Origin: Erythrobacter sp.
Lineage (GTDB): Bacteria > Pseudomonadota > Alphaproteobacteria > Sphingomonadales > Sphingomonadaceae
Direction: 5' to 3'
Assembly (NCBI GenBank): GCA_025698865.1
Contig: JAILWQ010000003.1
Span: 124,001-188,000, forward strand
Length of the DNA: 64,000 bases
A model generated the notes under the pieces. The model was given only the letters and a program-made list of their open reading frames with translations. It was not told the DNA's origin and did not search any database. Shown here piece by piece: positions 33,927-42,187 of the stretch. Every line of letters starts with the position of its first letter. Position 1 is the first letter of the stretch. Both the position numbers and the translations under genes were made by a program.

Positions 33927-34985
33927 TCACTCCCCCATCCCGTAATAGCGACCGAAACTGCGCCCACTCGGACTGAACGTCGCATCGTTGAGCAGCAGAC
34001 GAATGTCGCGGCACCCGGCGAGCAGATCCACCGCATCCTCCAGCGCCACGCGCGGCGTATTGTCGGCGCGAGCCACCAGAAGCGTCTGGCCGACATGCTT
34101 GGCAAGCTCCGCCGCGGGCGAGGCGGCGAGCGCGGGCGGACTGTCGAAGACGAGCACTCGGTTGGGCGCGCCGCGCGTCAGGCGGCCGAGGATCTCGAAG
34201 GTCCGCTCGCTGGCGAGGAGTTCGGCGTCGCGCTGCGTCCGCTGCCCGGCAGGCAGGACGAAGAGATTGGCGATGTCGGTCCGCAGCACGCTCTCCTCGA
34301 CCGGTTTAGAGGAACCGGCGAGCGCGTCCATCAGGCCCGTGCCGGCTTCGAGGCCGAGCCGCCTGGCGATCGAGGGCTTGGCGAAATCGGCATCCACGAG
34401 CAGGAGCTCGATGTCCTGTTCGGCGGCGAGCGCCAAAGCGAGATTGATCGAACAGAAGGTCTTGCCCTCGCCCATGTGGGGCGATGTCACCAGTACACGG
34501 CGGGAGGGCGCGGTTCCTTCGGCCTGTGCGGTGGCGAGGACCTGCCGCTTGACGATGCGGAACTCCTCGAACAGCGCGCTGGTCGCGGCGTCGGGATCAA
34601 TCAGGGCGTGGGCGCGGAGCTGTTCGCGCGAGACCGTGTGGGTCTTCGCGGGGAACCTGACCGCTGGACCCGAGACTTCCTCCCGCTGCTGGCGAACCGG
34701 GACTGCGGCAGCTTGAGGCGCCGGAGCGGAAGCAGGTGCGGGCGCCGGCTCAGCAGGCACGGGAACCGGAGCGGTCGGCTCCGACGCAACCGCCGGCGTG
34801 ACGGATTTCGGCGGCGGCATCCGCTTCTTTGCATCGGGCAGGCGCGGCGGGACCTTGGCCGGGGTGAGCCTATCGAAGCCGAAAGCGTTTCCGGCGCGCT
34901 CAAGCAGCGAGCCGCGCTTGCGCTCGTTCTTTCCGGTGTCCTCGGTGGCCGCCTCGGGAGGGACGATCTTGACAGGCTTGTTCAC
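33927..34985 (-). CDS. XrtA-associated tyrosine autokinase (Wzc/CpsD-like)
   Basis: This 352-residue BY-kinase has the catalytic domain separate from its membrane partner. The N-terminal 110 residues are disordered and Pro/Ala-rich (a run of PAPAPAS-like repeats). The kinase domain has the P-loop SPHMGEGKT (168-176), Walker A' LLVDADFAKPS and Walker B VLVFDSPPALA. The C-terminus ends FGRYYGMGE, a short tyrosine cluster suited to autophosphorylation. It should regulate polymer length together with the chain-length protein encoded just upstream. I chose the GTG at 34985 (AGGAGGGG 3-6 nt upstream); a GTG at 35000 in a GTGA overlap is the alternative. Confidence 0.92.
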   Translation of the reverse strand: MNKPVKIVPPEAATEDTGKNERKRGSLLERAGNAFGFDRLTPAKVPPRLPDAKKRMPPPKSVTPAVASEPTAPVPVPAEPAPAPASAPAPQAAAVPVRQQREEVSGPAVRFPAKTHTVSREQLRAHALIDPDAATSALFEEFRIVKRQVLATAQAEGTAPSRRVLVTSPHMGEGKTFCSINLALALAAEQDIELLLVDADFAKPSIARRLGLEAGTGLMDALAGSSKPVEESVLRTDIANLFVLPAGQRTQRDAELLASERTFEILGRLTRGAPNRVLVFDSPPALAASPAAELAKHVGQTLLVARADNTPRVALEDAVDLLAGCRDIRLLLNDATFSPSGRSFGRYYGMGE

Positions 34986-34996
34986 ATCCCCCTCCT

Positions 34997-36517
34997 TCAC
35001 GCCACCGTGCCGACCTGGATGAACTCGATGGCGAGCAGCACCACGCACAGCCCCCCGAGCGCCGCGAGCCCGCCCGCGAACTGCTTCAGTCGCAGCCGTT
35101 CATGGCTCTTGCGCGCCGTCGTCATCGAGCGCGAGATCGTTCCGGCGACCGGCAGATCGAGCGTTCGCTCGAGCCGATCGGCGGTGGCGAAACCGGCCTT
35201 GAGCCGCCCCAGCGCGAACGCCGTGCCCGCGCCCGCCGCGATGCCGGCGAACAACACTCCGAGCAGCAACAGCGGGCGGTTGGGCGAGGCCGGCCGGCGT
35301 GGCGCCGTCGGCGGGTCGATCACCTGGAACTGGAACGCGCTCCGCTCCGTCTGCACGTCGCCGCGCAGCCGCATCTCCTCGCGGTTCTTGAGCAGCTCGT
35401 CATATTTGGTGCGGAGAACGTCGTAATCGCGGCTGATCCGGTTGCCCTCCGCCGCGACCGCCGGTTCACTCGACTGCGCGGCCATCATCGCGGTGATGTC
35501 CGACTGAAGCGCGGCCTTGCGCGCCTGAAGCGCCTGCAAATTGGCCTGGCGCTCGGCCCGGATCGAGATCAGCGAGGTGTAGGCCGGGTTGGGCGAACCG
35601 TAGCTGCCGTCGCCCTCCGACGCGGCCTGCTTCTCCAGCAAGGCGATCTGGCGCTGCACCGCCTGCAAGTCGGGGTGCCCGTCGGTCAGCCCGCGCGAAC
35701 GCATCCCGGCAAGCTGCGAGCGCGCTTCGGCTAGGGCCTGTCGCGCCCCGCCGCCCTGACCTGGCACGACCATGGTGCGCGGCGTGCTGGCGATCTGTCC
35801 GCTGATCGCGGCGAGCGCGCTCTGGGCCGCAGCGAGATCGGCATCGACGCCGCGCATCTCGCTGCGCAGATTGGTGATCCGGGTCGACATCGTGGCGCTG
35901 CCACCGATCAGCTCGGGATTGGCCGCCTCGAACGCCATGCGACGCTGTTCGGCCGCCTCCAGCTCCTGCTTGCGCTCCTCGAGTTGCTCGTCGAGGAAGA
36001 CGATGGTGTCCGCGACCTCGCCGCGTGCGCCGGCGACGTTTTCCTCGCGGAAGATGTCGATCATCTTCTGCGTCACATCCTGCGCCAGTGCGGCGTTCTC
36101 GGCATCGGAGAGATCGCTCTTGCCGATAGTCGCCGAGATCTCGAACAGATTGTCCTGCTGGCTTTCGACCTTGATGTTCTCGGTCAGCTTGGCGACGGCC
36201 GCCTGCATTTCGGGCTCGGTCCGGATATCTTCGCCGAGCTTGGTGGCGCGCACGACCTTTTCCAGATTGACCGCGCTCGCCAGCGTCTGGCGCACCTTGA
36301 CCAGTTCCTGGCGCCCCTCGCCTGCGATCTGGAGCTGTTCGGACAGCACGTCGTCGAGCTCGACGAAGATGCGCGCCCGGCTCTCGTAGCTATTCGGGAT
36401 CAGGGCGACGACCAGCCACCCCGCGACGCACACGCCCCAGGCGATGCCAAGCGCGAGCCAGCGGCGGTTCCACACCGTGTGCAGTGCCGCGCGCACCTCG
36501 TCGAAAGCCTGATCCAT
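34997..36517 (-). CDS. XrtA-associated chain-length determinant protein (Wzz/GNVR)
   Basis: This 506-residue polysaccharide copolymerase-type inner-membrane protein has transmembrane helix 1 at about residues 20-41 and helix 2 near 425-447, a periplasmic coiled-coil region between them (ERKQELEAAEQRRMAFEAANPELI and further heptads), and a GNVR-like FQFQVIDPPTAPRRP motif just before helix 2. A third hydrophobic stretch lies at the C-terminus (GGLAALGGLCVVLLAIEFI). With the separate tyrosine kinase it forms the split equivalent of Wzc. It is the second gene of the operon, 14 nt after the export lipoprotein gene. Confidence 0.93.
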   Translation of the reverse strand: MDQAFDEVRAALHTVWNRRWLALGIAWGVCVAGWLVVALIPNSYESRARIFVELDDVLSEQLQIAGEGRQELVKVRQTLASAVNLEKVVRATKLGEDIRTEPEMQAAVAKLTENIKVESQQDNLFEISATIGKSDLSDAENAALAQDVTQKMIDIFREENVAGARGEVADTIVFLDEQLEERKQELEAAEQRRMAFEAANPELIGGSATMSTRITNLRSEMRGVDADLAAAQSALAAISGQIASTPRTMVVPGQGGGARQALAEARSQLAGMRSRGLTDGHPDLQAVQRQIALLEKQAASEGDGSYGSPNPAYTSLISIRAERQANLQALQARKAALQSDITAMMAAQSSEPAVAAEGNRISRDYDVLRTKYDELLKNREEMRLRGDVQTERSAFQFQVIDPPTAPRRPASPNRPLLLLGVLFAGIAAGAGTAFALGRLKAGFATADRLERTLDLPVAGTISRSMTTARKSHERLRLKQFAGGLAALGGLCVVLLAIEFIQVGTVA

Positions 36518-36531
36518 CGGCCCGCGGCTCC

Positions 36532-37176
36532 TCAGAAAGTGGATTCGGGGATGATGATGACATCCCCAGGCTGGAGCATGACATTGGCCTTGCTGTCGCC
36601 GTGGCGCAGCAGATCGGCGAGGCGCAGGGCGTATTCGCGCTGGCGGCCCGACTGCTTGTCGAACCGGATCAACTTGGCGCGGTTGCCCGAGGCATATTCC
36701 GACAGACCGCCGACCGCGATCATCGCGTCGAGCACGGTCATGTTGGCGCGGTAGGGCAGGCTCGCCGGTTTCTCGGTCGCGCCGACGATGCGGACCTGCT
36801 GGCTGAACGTGCCGGCGAATTCGTTGACGATCACGCTGACCAGCGGATCCTCGATATACTGGCTGAGCTGGAGCCGGATGTCCTCTTCCAGCATGGCCGG
36901 CGTCTTGCCCACGGCGGGCATGTCCTTGACCAGTGGGATCGTGATGCGTCCGTCGGGCCGCACCTGGATTTTCTCGGCGCCGAGTTCCGGATTGCGCCAG
37001 ACGTGGATGGTGAGATTGTCGAGCGGGCCGATGATGTATTCCTCGCCCGGACCTTCCTGCAACGCGACGAAGGTCGCCGGCGGCAGTTCGGTTCCACCCG
37101 TGCCGGCGCAGCCCGCCAAGCCCGATGCCGCCAGTGCGAGCATTCCCAGGCCGGAAATCCTGCGAGAAATCGTCAT
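36532..37176 (-). CDS. XrtA-associated polysaccharide export lipoprotein (Wza-like)
   Basis: This encodes a 214-residue outer-membrane auxiliary protein. The signal MTISRRISGLGMLALAASG leads to lipobox LAGC with Cys23. The mature part has the Poly_export domain (EEYIIGPLDNLTIHVWRNPEL, ITIPLVKDMPAVGKT) and a SLBB domain (QVRIVGATEKPASLPYRANMTVLDAMIAVGGLSEYA), ending in the typical LQPGDVIIIPES. It is the first gene of the ten-gene exopolysaccharide operon, so the promoter should lie in 37177-37353, where a long inverted repeat is found. The start at 37176 gives the signal peptide. Confidence 0.94.
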   Translation of the reverse strand: MTISRRISGLGMLALAASGLAGCAGTGGTELPPATFVALQEGPGEEYIIGPLDNLTIHVWRNPELGAEKIQVRPDGRITIPLVKDMPAVGKTPAMLEEDIRLQLSQYIEDPLVSVIVNEFAGTFSQQVRIVGATEKPASLPYRANMTVLDAMIAVGGLSEYASGNRAKLIRFDKQSGRQREYALRLADLLRHGDSKANVMLQPGDVIIIPESTF

Positions 37177-37241
37177 GCTACTCGATCCCCAAACATCACC
37201 ATGACGGGCGACCGGCACGCCTGCTGGCGAGCGTACCACCC

Positions 37242-37278
37242 CTGTTCACCGGATTTGATGGCATCGAAAGGTGAACAG
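37242..37278. promoter_or_regulatory. 9-bp inverted repeat in the promoter region of the exopolysaccharide operon
   Basis: A perfect dyad CTGTTCACC - 19 nt - GGTGAACAG is centred about 84 nt upstream of the Wza-like gene start. On the minus strand, TATGAT lies about 13 nt further upstream of the dyad (37291-37296), so the dyad would overlap or follow a start site. It may be an operator for a dimeric regulator or a leader-RNA hairpin. No gene occupies the 177 nt between the Wza-like gene and the decarboxylase. Confidence 0.5.
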
Positions 37279-37353
37279 ACAGTTAGTCATCATACGCGAT
37301 CCGCCGAAATCCAGGAGATTCACCCCCCGACGTCCCGTTCCAGTACACGTTCG

Positions 37354-38604
37354 CTAGACGAGGAGTTCGGCCGCCGGTCCCTGGCCGAGAAACGCGCTCG
37401 GGCTAGCGCTCGCACCATACGCGCCCGCGCAGAACACGGCAACCAGATCGCCCACCTCGGCCCGTGGCAGATGCGCGCGGTCCGCGAGACGGTCGAGCGG
37501 GGTGCAGAGGCAACCGACGACGTTGGCGATCTCCTCGGGCGCGGCGTCGAATCGGTCGGCTATCGCGAGGGGGTAGTTGCGCCGCACCACCTGACCGAAA
37601 TTGCCCGAGGCGGCGAGCTGGTGATGAAGACCCCCATCGGTGACGAGATAGGTCTCTCCGTGGCTTACCTTGCGATCAACGATGCGCGTGAGATAGACCC
37701 CTGCGTCGCCCACTAGATAGCGCCCGAGTTCGATGAACATCTCGGCCGCCGCCAGCGTATCGGGGAGTTCGGCGAAGCGTTCCGCCAGCGCGTTGCCCAC
37801 CCGCCCGATGTCGAGTGGGGTGTCCCCCGGAAAATAGGGAATGCCGAAGCCGCCTCCCATATTGAGCTTGGGCAGGACCACCCCCGCCTCGCTGGCGATC
37901 CTGTCGGCGAGTGCGAGGGTGTTCGCCTGCGCTTCGACCAGCGCCTCGGCATCGAGCGCCTGACTGCCGGTGAAGATATGCAGCCCTCGAAATTCGCAAC
38001 CGGCATCGGCAATGAGGCGGACAAGCGCCGGGACCCGCTCGGCATCGACGCCGAAAGGCTTGGCACCGCCGCCCATCTTCATGCCCGATCCCTTGATCTC
38101 GAAATCGGGATTGACCCTGACGGCGAGGCGCGGGGTTTTGCCCAGCCTGTCGGCGATGGCGAGCGCGCGCGCCGCCTCGTTCTCGCTCTCGAGATTGAGC
38201 GTGACGCCGGCGATAATGGCCGCTTCGAGTTCGGCATCGCGCTTGCCCGGCCCGGCAAAGCTGACCCGTCCCGGATCGATCCCTGCCGCGCGGACCATGT
38301 CGAGCTCCCCGCCGGACGCGATGTCCAGCCCGTCGACCAGCTTCGACATTGCGAGAAGCACGGGCTGGAAGCTGTTGGCCTTTATGGCATAATTGATCTT
38401 GAGACGCTCAGGCATGGCGGCGCGCAATGCGGTCACGCGCCCTTCGATCATGATGCGGGAATAGACGAAAAGTGGGGTACGGCCGCCCCGCTCGACCAGC
38501 GCGGCAGCGGTCTCCCCGCCAATGGTCAGCTGGCCGTTCTCCGCCCCATATCCGGCGGGAACGGGGCCGAGCGGTTTCGGCTTGATCGCAGGCGCATCGC
38601 TCAT
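37354..38604 (-). CDS. XrtA-associated PLP-dependent decarboxylase (LysA/DapDC-like)
   Basis: This 416-residue fold-type III PLP enzyme is related to diaminopimelate and ornithine decarboxylases. The PLP lysine is Lys75 in INYAIKANSFQ. Also present are the HIFTGSQ loop, the Gly-rich phosphate loop NMGGGFGIPYF, FIELGRYLVGDAG, and VGCLCTPLDRL where decarboxylases have the CxxxD motif. The substrate of this family is not known; in exosortase A loci it always pairs with the acyl-CoA ligase. The start codon overlaps the ligase stop by 4 nt. Confidence 0.92.
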   Translation of the reverse strand: MSDAPAIKPKPLGPVPAGYGAENGQLTIGGETAAALVERGGRTPLFVYSRIMIEGRVTALRAAMPERLKINYAIKANSFQPVLLAMSKLVDGLDIASGGELDMVRAAGIDPGRVSFAGPGKRDAELEAAIIAGVTLNLESENEAARALAIADRLGKTPRLAVRVNPDFEIKGSGMKMGGGAKPFGVDAERVPALVRLIADAGCEFRGLHIFTGSQALDAEALVEAQANTLALADRIASEAGVVLPKLNMGGGFGIPYFPGDTPLDIGRVGNALAERFAELPDTLAAAEMFIELGRYLVGDAGVYLTRIVDRKVSHGETYLVTDGGLHHQLAASGNFGQVVRRNYPLAIADRFDAAPEEIANVVGCLCTPLDRLADRAHLPRAEVGDLVAVFCAGAYGASASPSAFLGQGPAAELLV

Positions 38605-40136
38605 CCTGCCAGTGCTCCCGACATCCCTTCGGCTAGTTCGCGCGCAAGCGCCGCCCGGTCAATTTTCCCGTTCGGATTGAGCGGCAGCGTCTCGCGCCAG
38701 TGGATTTGCTGAGGCTGCATGAAATTCGGCAGTTCGCGCGCGAGCGCCGATTTGAGCGCCTCGGCGTTACCGCTGCCGCGCACCACGAGATGGACCGCTT
38801 GACCAAGCCGCTCGTCCGCCACGCCGAGCGCCACCGCCTCGGCCACCAGCCCGGTCGCACGCGCGACGTCCTCGATCTCCTGCGGGCTGATCCTGTTGCC
38901 GGAGCTCTTGATCATCGCATCCCTGCGGCCGACAAAATGGAGCAGACCGTCCGCATCGCGGCGCACGCGATCGCCCGACCACACTGCCGTTCCCCCGCTC
39001 CCGCTGCCCTCAGGAGCCGCGCGAAAGCGCTCCGCCGTCCGCACATCGTCCTGCCAGTAACCCTGCGCCACCAGCGGTCCGCAATGAACGAGCTCCCCTT
39101 CCTCTCCAATCGAGGCAATGGCGCCGTCATCATTGACCACGAGGATCTCGGCGAAGGGAATGGCCGTCCCCATCGAGGTCGGGTGACTGTCGACGAGATC
39201 GGGATCGAGGTAGGTTGAACGGAAAGCTTCGGTGAGCCCGTACATCGGAAAGATGCGCGTTTGCGGGAGGATGCGCTGCAAGTCTCGCACCAGTTCAACG
39301 GTCAGCGCGCCCCCGCTGTTCGTCACCCGCCGCATTGCCGCCACCGCCTCCTGCGGCCAATCGACTTCGGTCAGCTGCACCCACAGCGGCGGGACGGCGG
39401 CGAGTGTCGTCACGCTGTGTCGGGCGCAGGCCTTGGGCACGTCGCGCGGGAAGAGATAGTCGAGCGGCACCACGCTCCCCCGGGCATACCAGGTCGAAAG
39501 AAGCTGGTTCTGACCGTAATCGAAGGACAGCGGGAGAACGGCGAGCGTCACCTCGTCCACCCCGAGGCCAAGATAATGAGCGACCGAGACCGCGCCCAGC
39601 CACATATTGGCATGGCTCAGCATCACCCCCTTGGGCCTGCCGGTCGAACCGCTGGTGTAGAGGATTGCCGCCAGATCGTCCGGATCCCGGTCCGATGGTT
39701 CCGGCATGGGGTCGCTGCCGCGCGCAAGGCCGAGCGCCTCTTCCTCGGCAAACAGGCGGCAGGCGGCGGATGCATCGCCCTCCTCCAGCGTGGCGAGCCG
39801 CGCGCGCGTTCCGACCAGCGCCGCCGCGCCGCTGTCCGCCAGGATATGTGCAACCTGCGCGCGCTTCAGCAGCGGATTGATGGGAACGTGAACGAGCCCC
39901 GCACGGGCCGCAGCCAGCGGAAGCAGGCAGGTGATCTCGCCCTTGGCCGCCCAGCTGGCGATCCGAGCGCCCGGCTCCGCCAGGCTCGACAGCCATCCCG
40001 AAAGGCGCGCCAAACGCTCTCTTAACCGCTCGTAGCTAACATCCTCGCCGCGCAGGACCAGCGCCGTCGCACTCGGATCGCCTCTTTCGAGAAGATGGTC
40101 GAGCGGGCGCGGAACGGGGTCTGGCGAAAGGTTCAT
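38601..40136 (-). CDS. XrtA-associated acyl-CoA/AMP ligase
   Basis: This 511-residue adenylate-forming enzyme activates a carboxylic acid as acyl-AMP. It shows the P-loop ILYTSGSTGRPKGVMLSH (about residues 158-175), the MYGLTEAFRSTYLD motif, the hinge region WSGDRVRRDADG and the catalytic lysine in LPLNPNGKIDRAAL. The N-terminus is short. With an acyl carrier protein encoded on the opposite arm, transfer to ACP rather than CoA is plausible (inference). It is the first gene of a two-gene operon. Its ATG is only 23 nt from the divergent GNAT start and has no recognisable ribosome-binding site. Confidence 0.92.
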   Translation of the reverse strand: MNLSPDPVPRPLDHLLERGDPSATALVLRGEDVSYERLRERLARLSGWLSSLAEPGARIASWAAKGEITCLLPLAAARAGLVHVPINPLLKRAQVAHILADSGAAALVGTRARLATLEEGDASAACRLFAEEEALGLARGSDPMPEPSDRDPDDLAAILYTSGSTGRPKGVMLSHANMWLGAVSVAHYLGLGVDEVTLAVLPLSFDYGQNQLLSTWYARGSVVPLDYLFPRDVPKACARHSVTTLAAVPPLWVQLTEVDWPQEAVAAMRRVTNSGGALTVELVRDLQRILPQTRIFPMYGLTEAFRSTYLDPDLVDSHPTSMGTAIPFAEILVVNDDGAIASIGEEGELVHCGPLVAQGYWQDDVRTAERFRAAPEGSGSGGTAVWSGDRVRRDADGLLHFVGRRDAMIKSSGNRISPQEIEDVARATGLVAEAVALGVADERLGQAVHLVVRGSGNAEALKSALARELPNFMQPQQIHWRETLPLNPNGKIDRAALARELAEGMSGALAG

Positions 40137-40159
40137 GGAAATGGGATGACGGCCGGGTG

Positions 40160-41152
40160 ATGAATGCGATCAGCTATCACGACACGGTCGGCAAACTGCA
40201 AGCCCCCGATTTTGCGCCGGGTGGACCGTTCGACGATCTGGAATGGTATGCGCTGCTGGAAAAGCACGGCGCGCGGCCGGTGATGGCGGAGGTGTGCGAA
40301 GGGCAAACACGGTTGGTCCTTCCGCTGCGCGACAGCGAGGATGGCGAGTGCATGGCCAGCCTGCGGCATCCCTTCGCCTTCGTCTGGCGGCCGCTGGTGC
40401 TTTCGGGCGACGCGAGCGATGCGGCGCTTGTCGCGGCCGCCCGTGCTCTTCGCAGCCGGACCCACCGGATCGTGCTGGAAGCGCTGCCGGAGGAAGATGC
40501 GACCGGGGAACGCCTCGCCGCTGCCTTTCGCGAGGGGGGCTGGATCGTCAGGCTCGAACCCAGCGACGAGAACCATGTCCTCGAGACCAGGGGGCGCAAT
40601 TTTACCGAGTACTGGGCGAGCCGGCCCGGACCGCTTCGCACCACGGTTAAGCGCAAGGCGAGAAAGGTCGAGATCGCGATTGTGGAGGATTTCGATGCCG
40701 TCATCTGGGCCGAATACCGACGGATCTACGACCTCAGCTGGAAAACGCGGGAGGCGGATATCGCGCTGCTCGAGGATTTCGCGCGACAGGAAGGCGCCGC
40801 GGGTCGCCTGCGCCTCGGGATCGCCCGGCATGGGGACACCCCGGTCGCCGCGCAATTGTGGACCATTCAGGATGGCACTGCCTACATTCACAAGCTCGCT
40901 CACGACGAGGCTTTCCGGCACCTGTCAGCCGGCACGACGTTGAGCGCCGCCCTGTTCGAGCATGTCATCGATCACGACGGAGTACAGATCATCGATTTCG
41001 GAACGGGCAATGATGCTTACAAGCGTGACTGGATGGAGCGTGTCCGCGTCCGCCACACCCTCACTTGCGTCGATCCGTGGCAGTGGGGCGGGCTGCGCTT
41101 CCTGCTGCGCAAGGCCGCGGCTCGCCTTGCGCGCCCGTGGAGGCGCGGCTAA
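40160..41152 (+). CDS. GNAT/FemAB-like acetyltransferase (CelD/BcsL type)
   Basis: This encodes a protein of about 330 residues with the GNAT fold of the group often found near exosortase A genes. The C-terminal half is most typical: FTEYWASRPGPLRTTVKRKARKVEI, IYDLSWKTREAD, RLRLGIARHGDTPVAAQLWTIQDGTAYIHKLAHDE and IDFGTGNDAYKRDWMERVRVRHTL, the last being the strongest signature. It should transfer an acyl group to a sugar or carrier. The ATG at 40160 is used; a GTG directly before it (40157) is equally possible. Its promoter must lie inside the divergent ligase gene. Confidence 0.85.
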   Translation: MNAISYHDTVGKLQAPDFAPGGPFDDLEWYALLEKHGARPVMAEVCEGQTRLVLPLRDSEDGECMASLRHPFAFVWRPLVLSGDASDAALVAAARALRSRTHRIVLEALPEEDATGERLAAAFREGGWIVRLEPSDENHVLETRGRNFTEYWASRPGPLRTTVKRKARKVEIAIVEDFDAVIWAEYRRIYDLSWKTREADIALLEDFARQEGAAGRLRLGIARHGDTPVAAQLWTIQDGTAYIHKLAHDEAFRHLSAGTTLSAALFEHVIDHDGVQIIDFGTGNDAYKRDWMERVRVRHTLTCVDPWQWGGLRFLLRKAAARLARPWRRG

Positions 41153-41186
41153 GTCGCGCATACCCCGAACCCAATCGAGAACGATC

Positions 41187-41495
41187 ATGCAGACCGCTCA
41201 GTCCACGGCAGGCACCAAGGCTACCGGCCCGAGCCGGATGGAACTCGACACCACGCTCAAGGCCATCCTGCGCGATGTTCTCGGGCTCGGAGAGGATCAG
41301 GTTGCCGCGTTCGACGCCGAGACAGGACTGTTCGGTCATCTGCCCGAACTCGATTCCATGGCGGTTGCAGGGCTTCTGACCGAAATGGAGGATCGCCTCG
41401 ACATCCTCATCGAGGACGAGGACGTCGATGGCGAAATGCTCGAGACCTATGGCGGGCTCCTCGCTTTTGCTGAAGCCAAGACGGTCGAGACCTGA
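41187..41495 (+). CDS. acyl carrier protein of the XrtA-associated module
   Basis: This 102-residue carrier protein has the phosphopantetheine attachment serine at residue 57 in the helix-2 motif LPELDSMAVAGLL. The protein is acidic (DRLDILIEDEDVDGEML), as carrier proteins usually are, with an N-terminal extension of about 18 residues before MELDTTLKAILRDVLGL. It probably accepts the acyl group activated by the ligase encoded on the other arm. The gene starts 34 nt after the GNAT gene and is followed within 8 nt by hydrolase 2, so the plus-strand arm is an operon. Confidence 0.9.
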   Translation: MQTAQSTAGTKATGPSRMELDTTLKAILRDVLGLGEDQVAAFDAETGLFGHLPELDSMAVAGLLTEMEDRLDILIEDEDVDGEMLETYGGLLAFAEAKTVET

Positions 41496-41503
41496 GCGCA
41501 CCC

Positions 41504-42187
41504 GTGTTCGTCGAATGGCCGGCTTCCCTGCCCGATGGCGGGGTGTCCGGGGAAATGGCTCTGACCTTCGATAGAGCACGCGAGCGGCGCCTGCTGGTTG
41601 TGCCGCCGCTGTTCGAGGAACATAACAAGCTCCGCCGGCAACTCGTCGCAATCATGCGGAATCTCGACCGTGCGGGATTCGACGCCGTGCTGCCGGACCT
41701 GCCCGGCCTGAACGAAAGCGGCGAGCCTCTGGAACGCCAGACCCTGAGCGGCTGGCGCCACGCCATCGACGTTGCGGCAACGCATTTTGGGGCTACTCAT
41801 GCATTCGCTCTTCGCAATGCCGCCCTGTTGCTTCCAGAGCGGCTTCCGGCAGCGATCCATGCGCCGCACAAAGGCGCGCAGCTTCTGCGCGGAATGGTCC
41901 GCGCGCGAACGATCGCCGCGCGCGAGGCCGGCCGCGAAGAAAGGGCGGCTGATCTTCTCCAGACGGGACGCGAGGCCGGGCTGGATCTTTCGGGCTGGTC
42001 ACTCGGCCCCCAGATGATCCGGGACCTCGAGAACGCGGATTGTCGTATCCTCGAAACTGATCGAACGATCGACCCCGGCGAAATCGGCGGCGCTCCGCTT
42101 TGGTTGCGCGCCGAGCCGGGGGAGGATGCCTCGCAGGCCGCCGCGCTGGCGGAAATCGTCGCGGCGTTCATGGGCGCGCAGCGATGA
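41504..42187 (+). CDS. XrtA-associated hydrolase 2 (alpha/beta-hydrolase-like, no visible nucleophile)
   Basis: This 227-residue protein has an alpha/beta-hydrolase outline: RRLLVVPPLFEEHNKLRRQL, then DAVLPDLPGLNES, then the nucleophile-elbow position FALRNAALLL (about residues 101-110) where no serine, cysteine or aspartate is present. It may therefore bind but not hydrolyse, or act as a partner of hydrolase 1. A GTG at 41504 is the start, 8 nt after the acyl carrier protein stop. It overlaps the hydrolase 1 gene by 4 nt. Confidence 0.85.
   Translation: MFVEWPASLPDGGVSGEMALTFDRARERRLLVVPPLFEEHNKLRRQLVAIMRNLDRAGFDAVLPDLPGLNESGEPLERQTLSGWRHAIDVAATHFGATHAFALRNAALLLPERLPAAIHAPHKGAQLLRGMVRARTIAAREAGREERAADLLQTGREAGLDLSGWSLGPQMIRDLENADCRILETDRTIDPGEIGGAPLWLRAEPGEDASQAAALAEIVAAFMGAQR

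Noticed and set aside
31910-33976. A 688-codon plus-strand frame opposite the ATPase and barrel genes
   Set aside because: It crosses the boundary between two real genes and has no signal or motif.
37177-37353. A sigma-54 type promoter before the Wza-like gene, expected because PEP-CTERM loci are often under PrsR/RpoN control
   Set aside because: The GG and GC dinucleotides around TGGTACGCTCGCCAGC are 11 nt apart instead of 10, and the rest of the consensus is poor.
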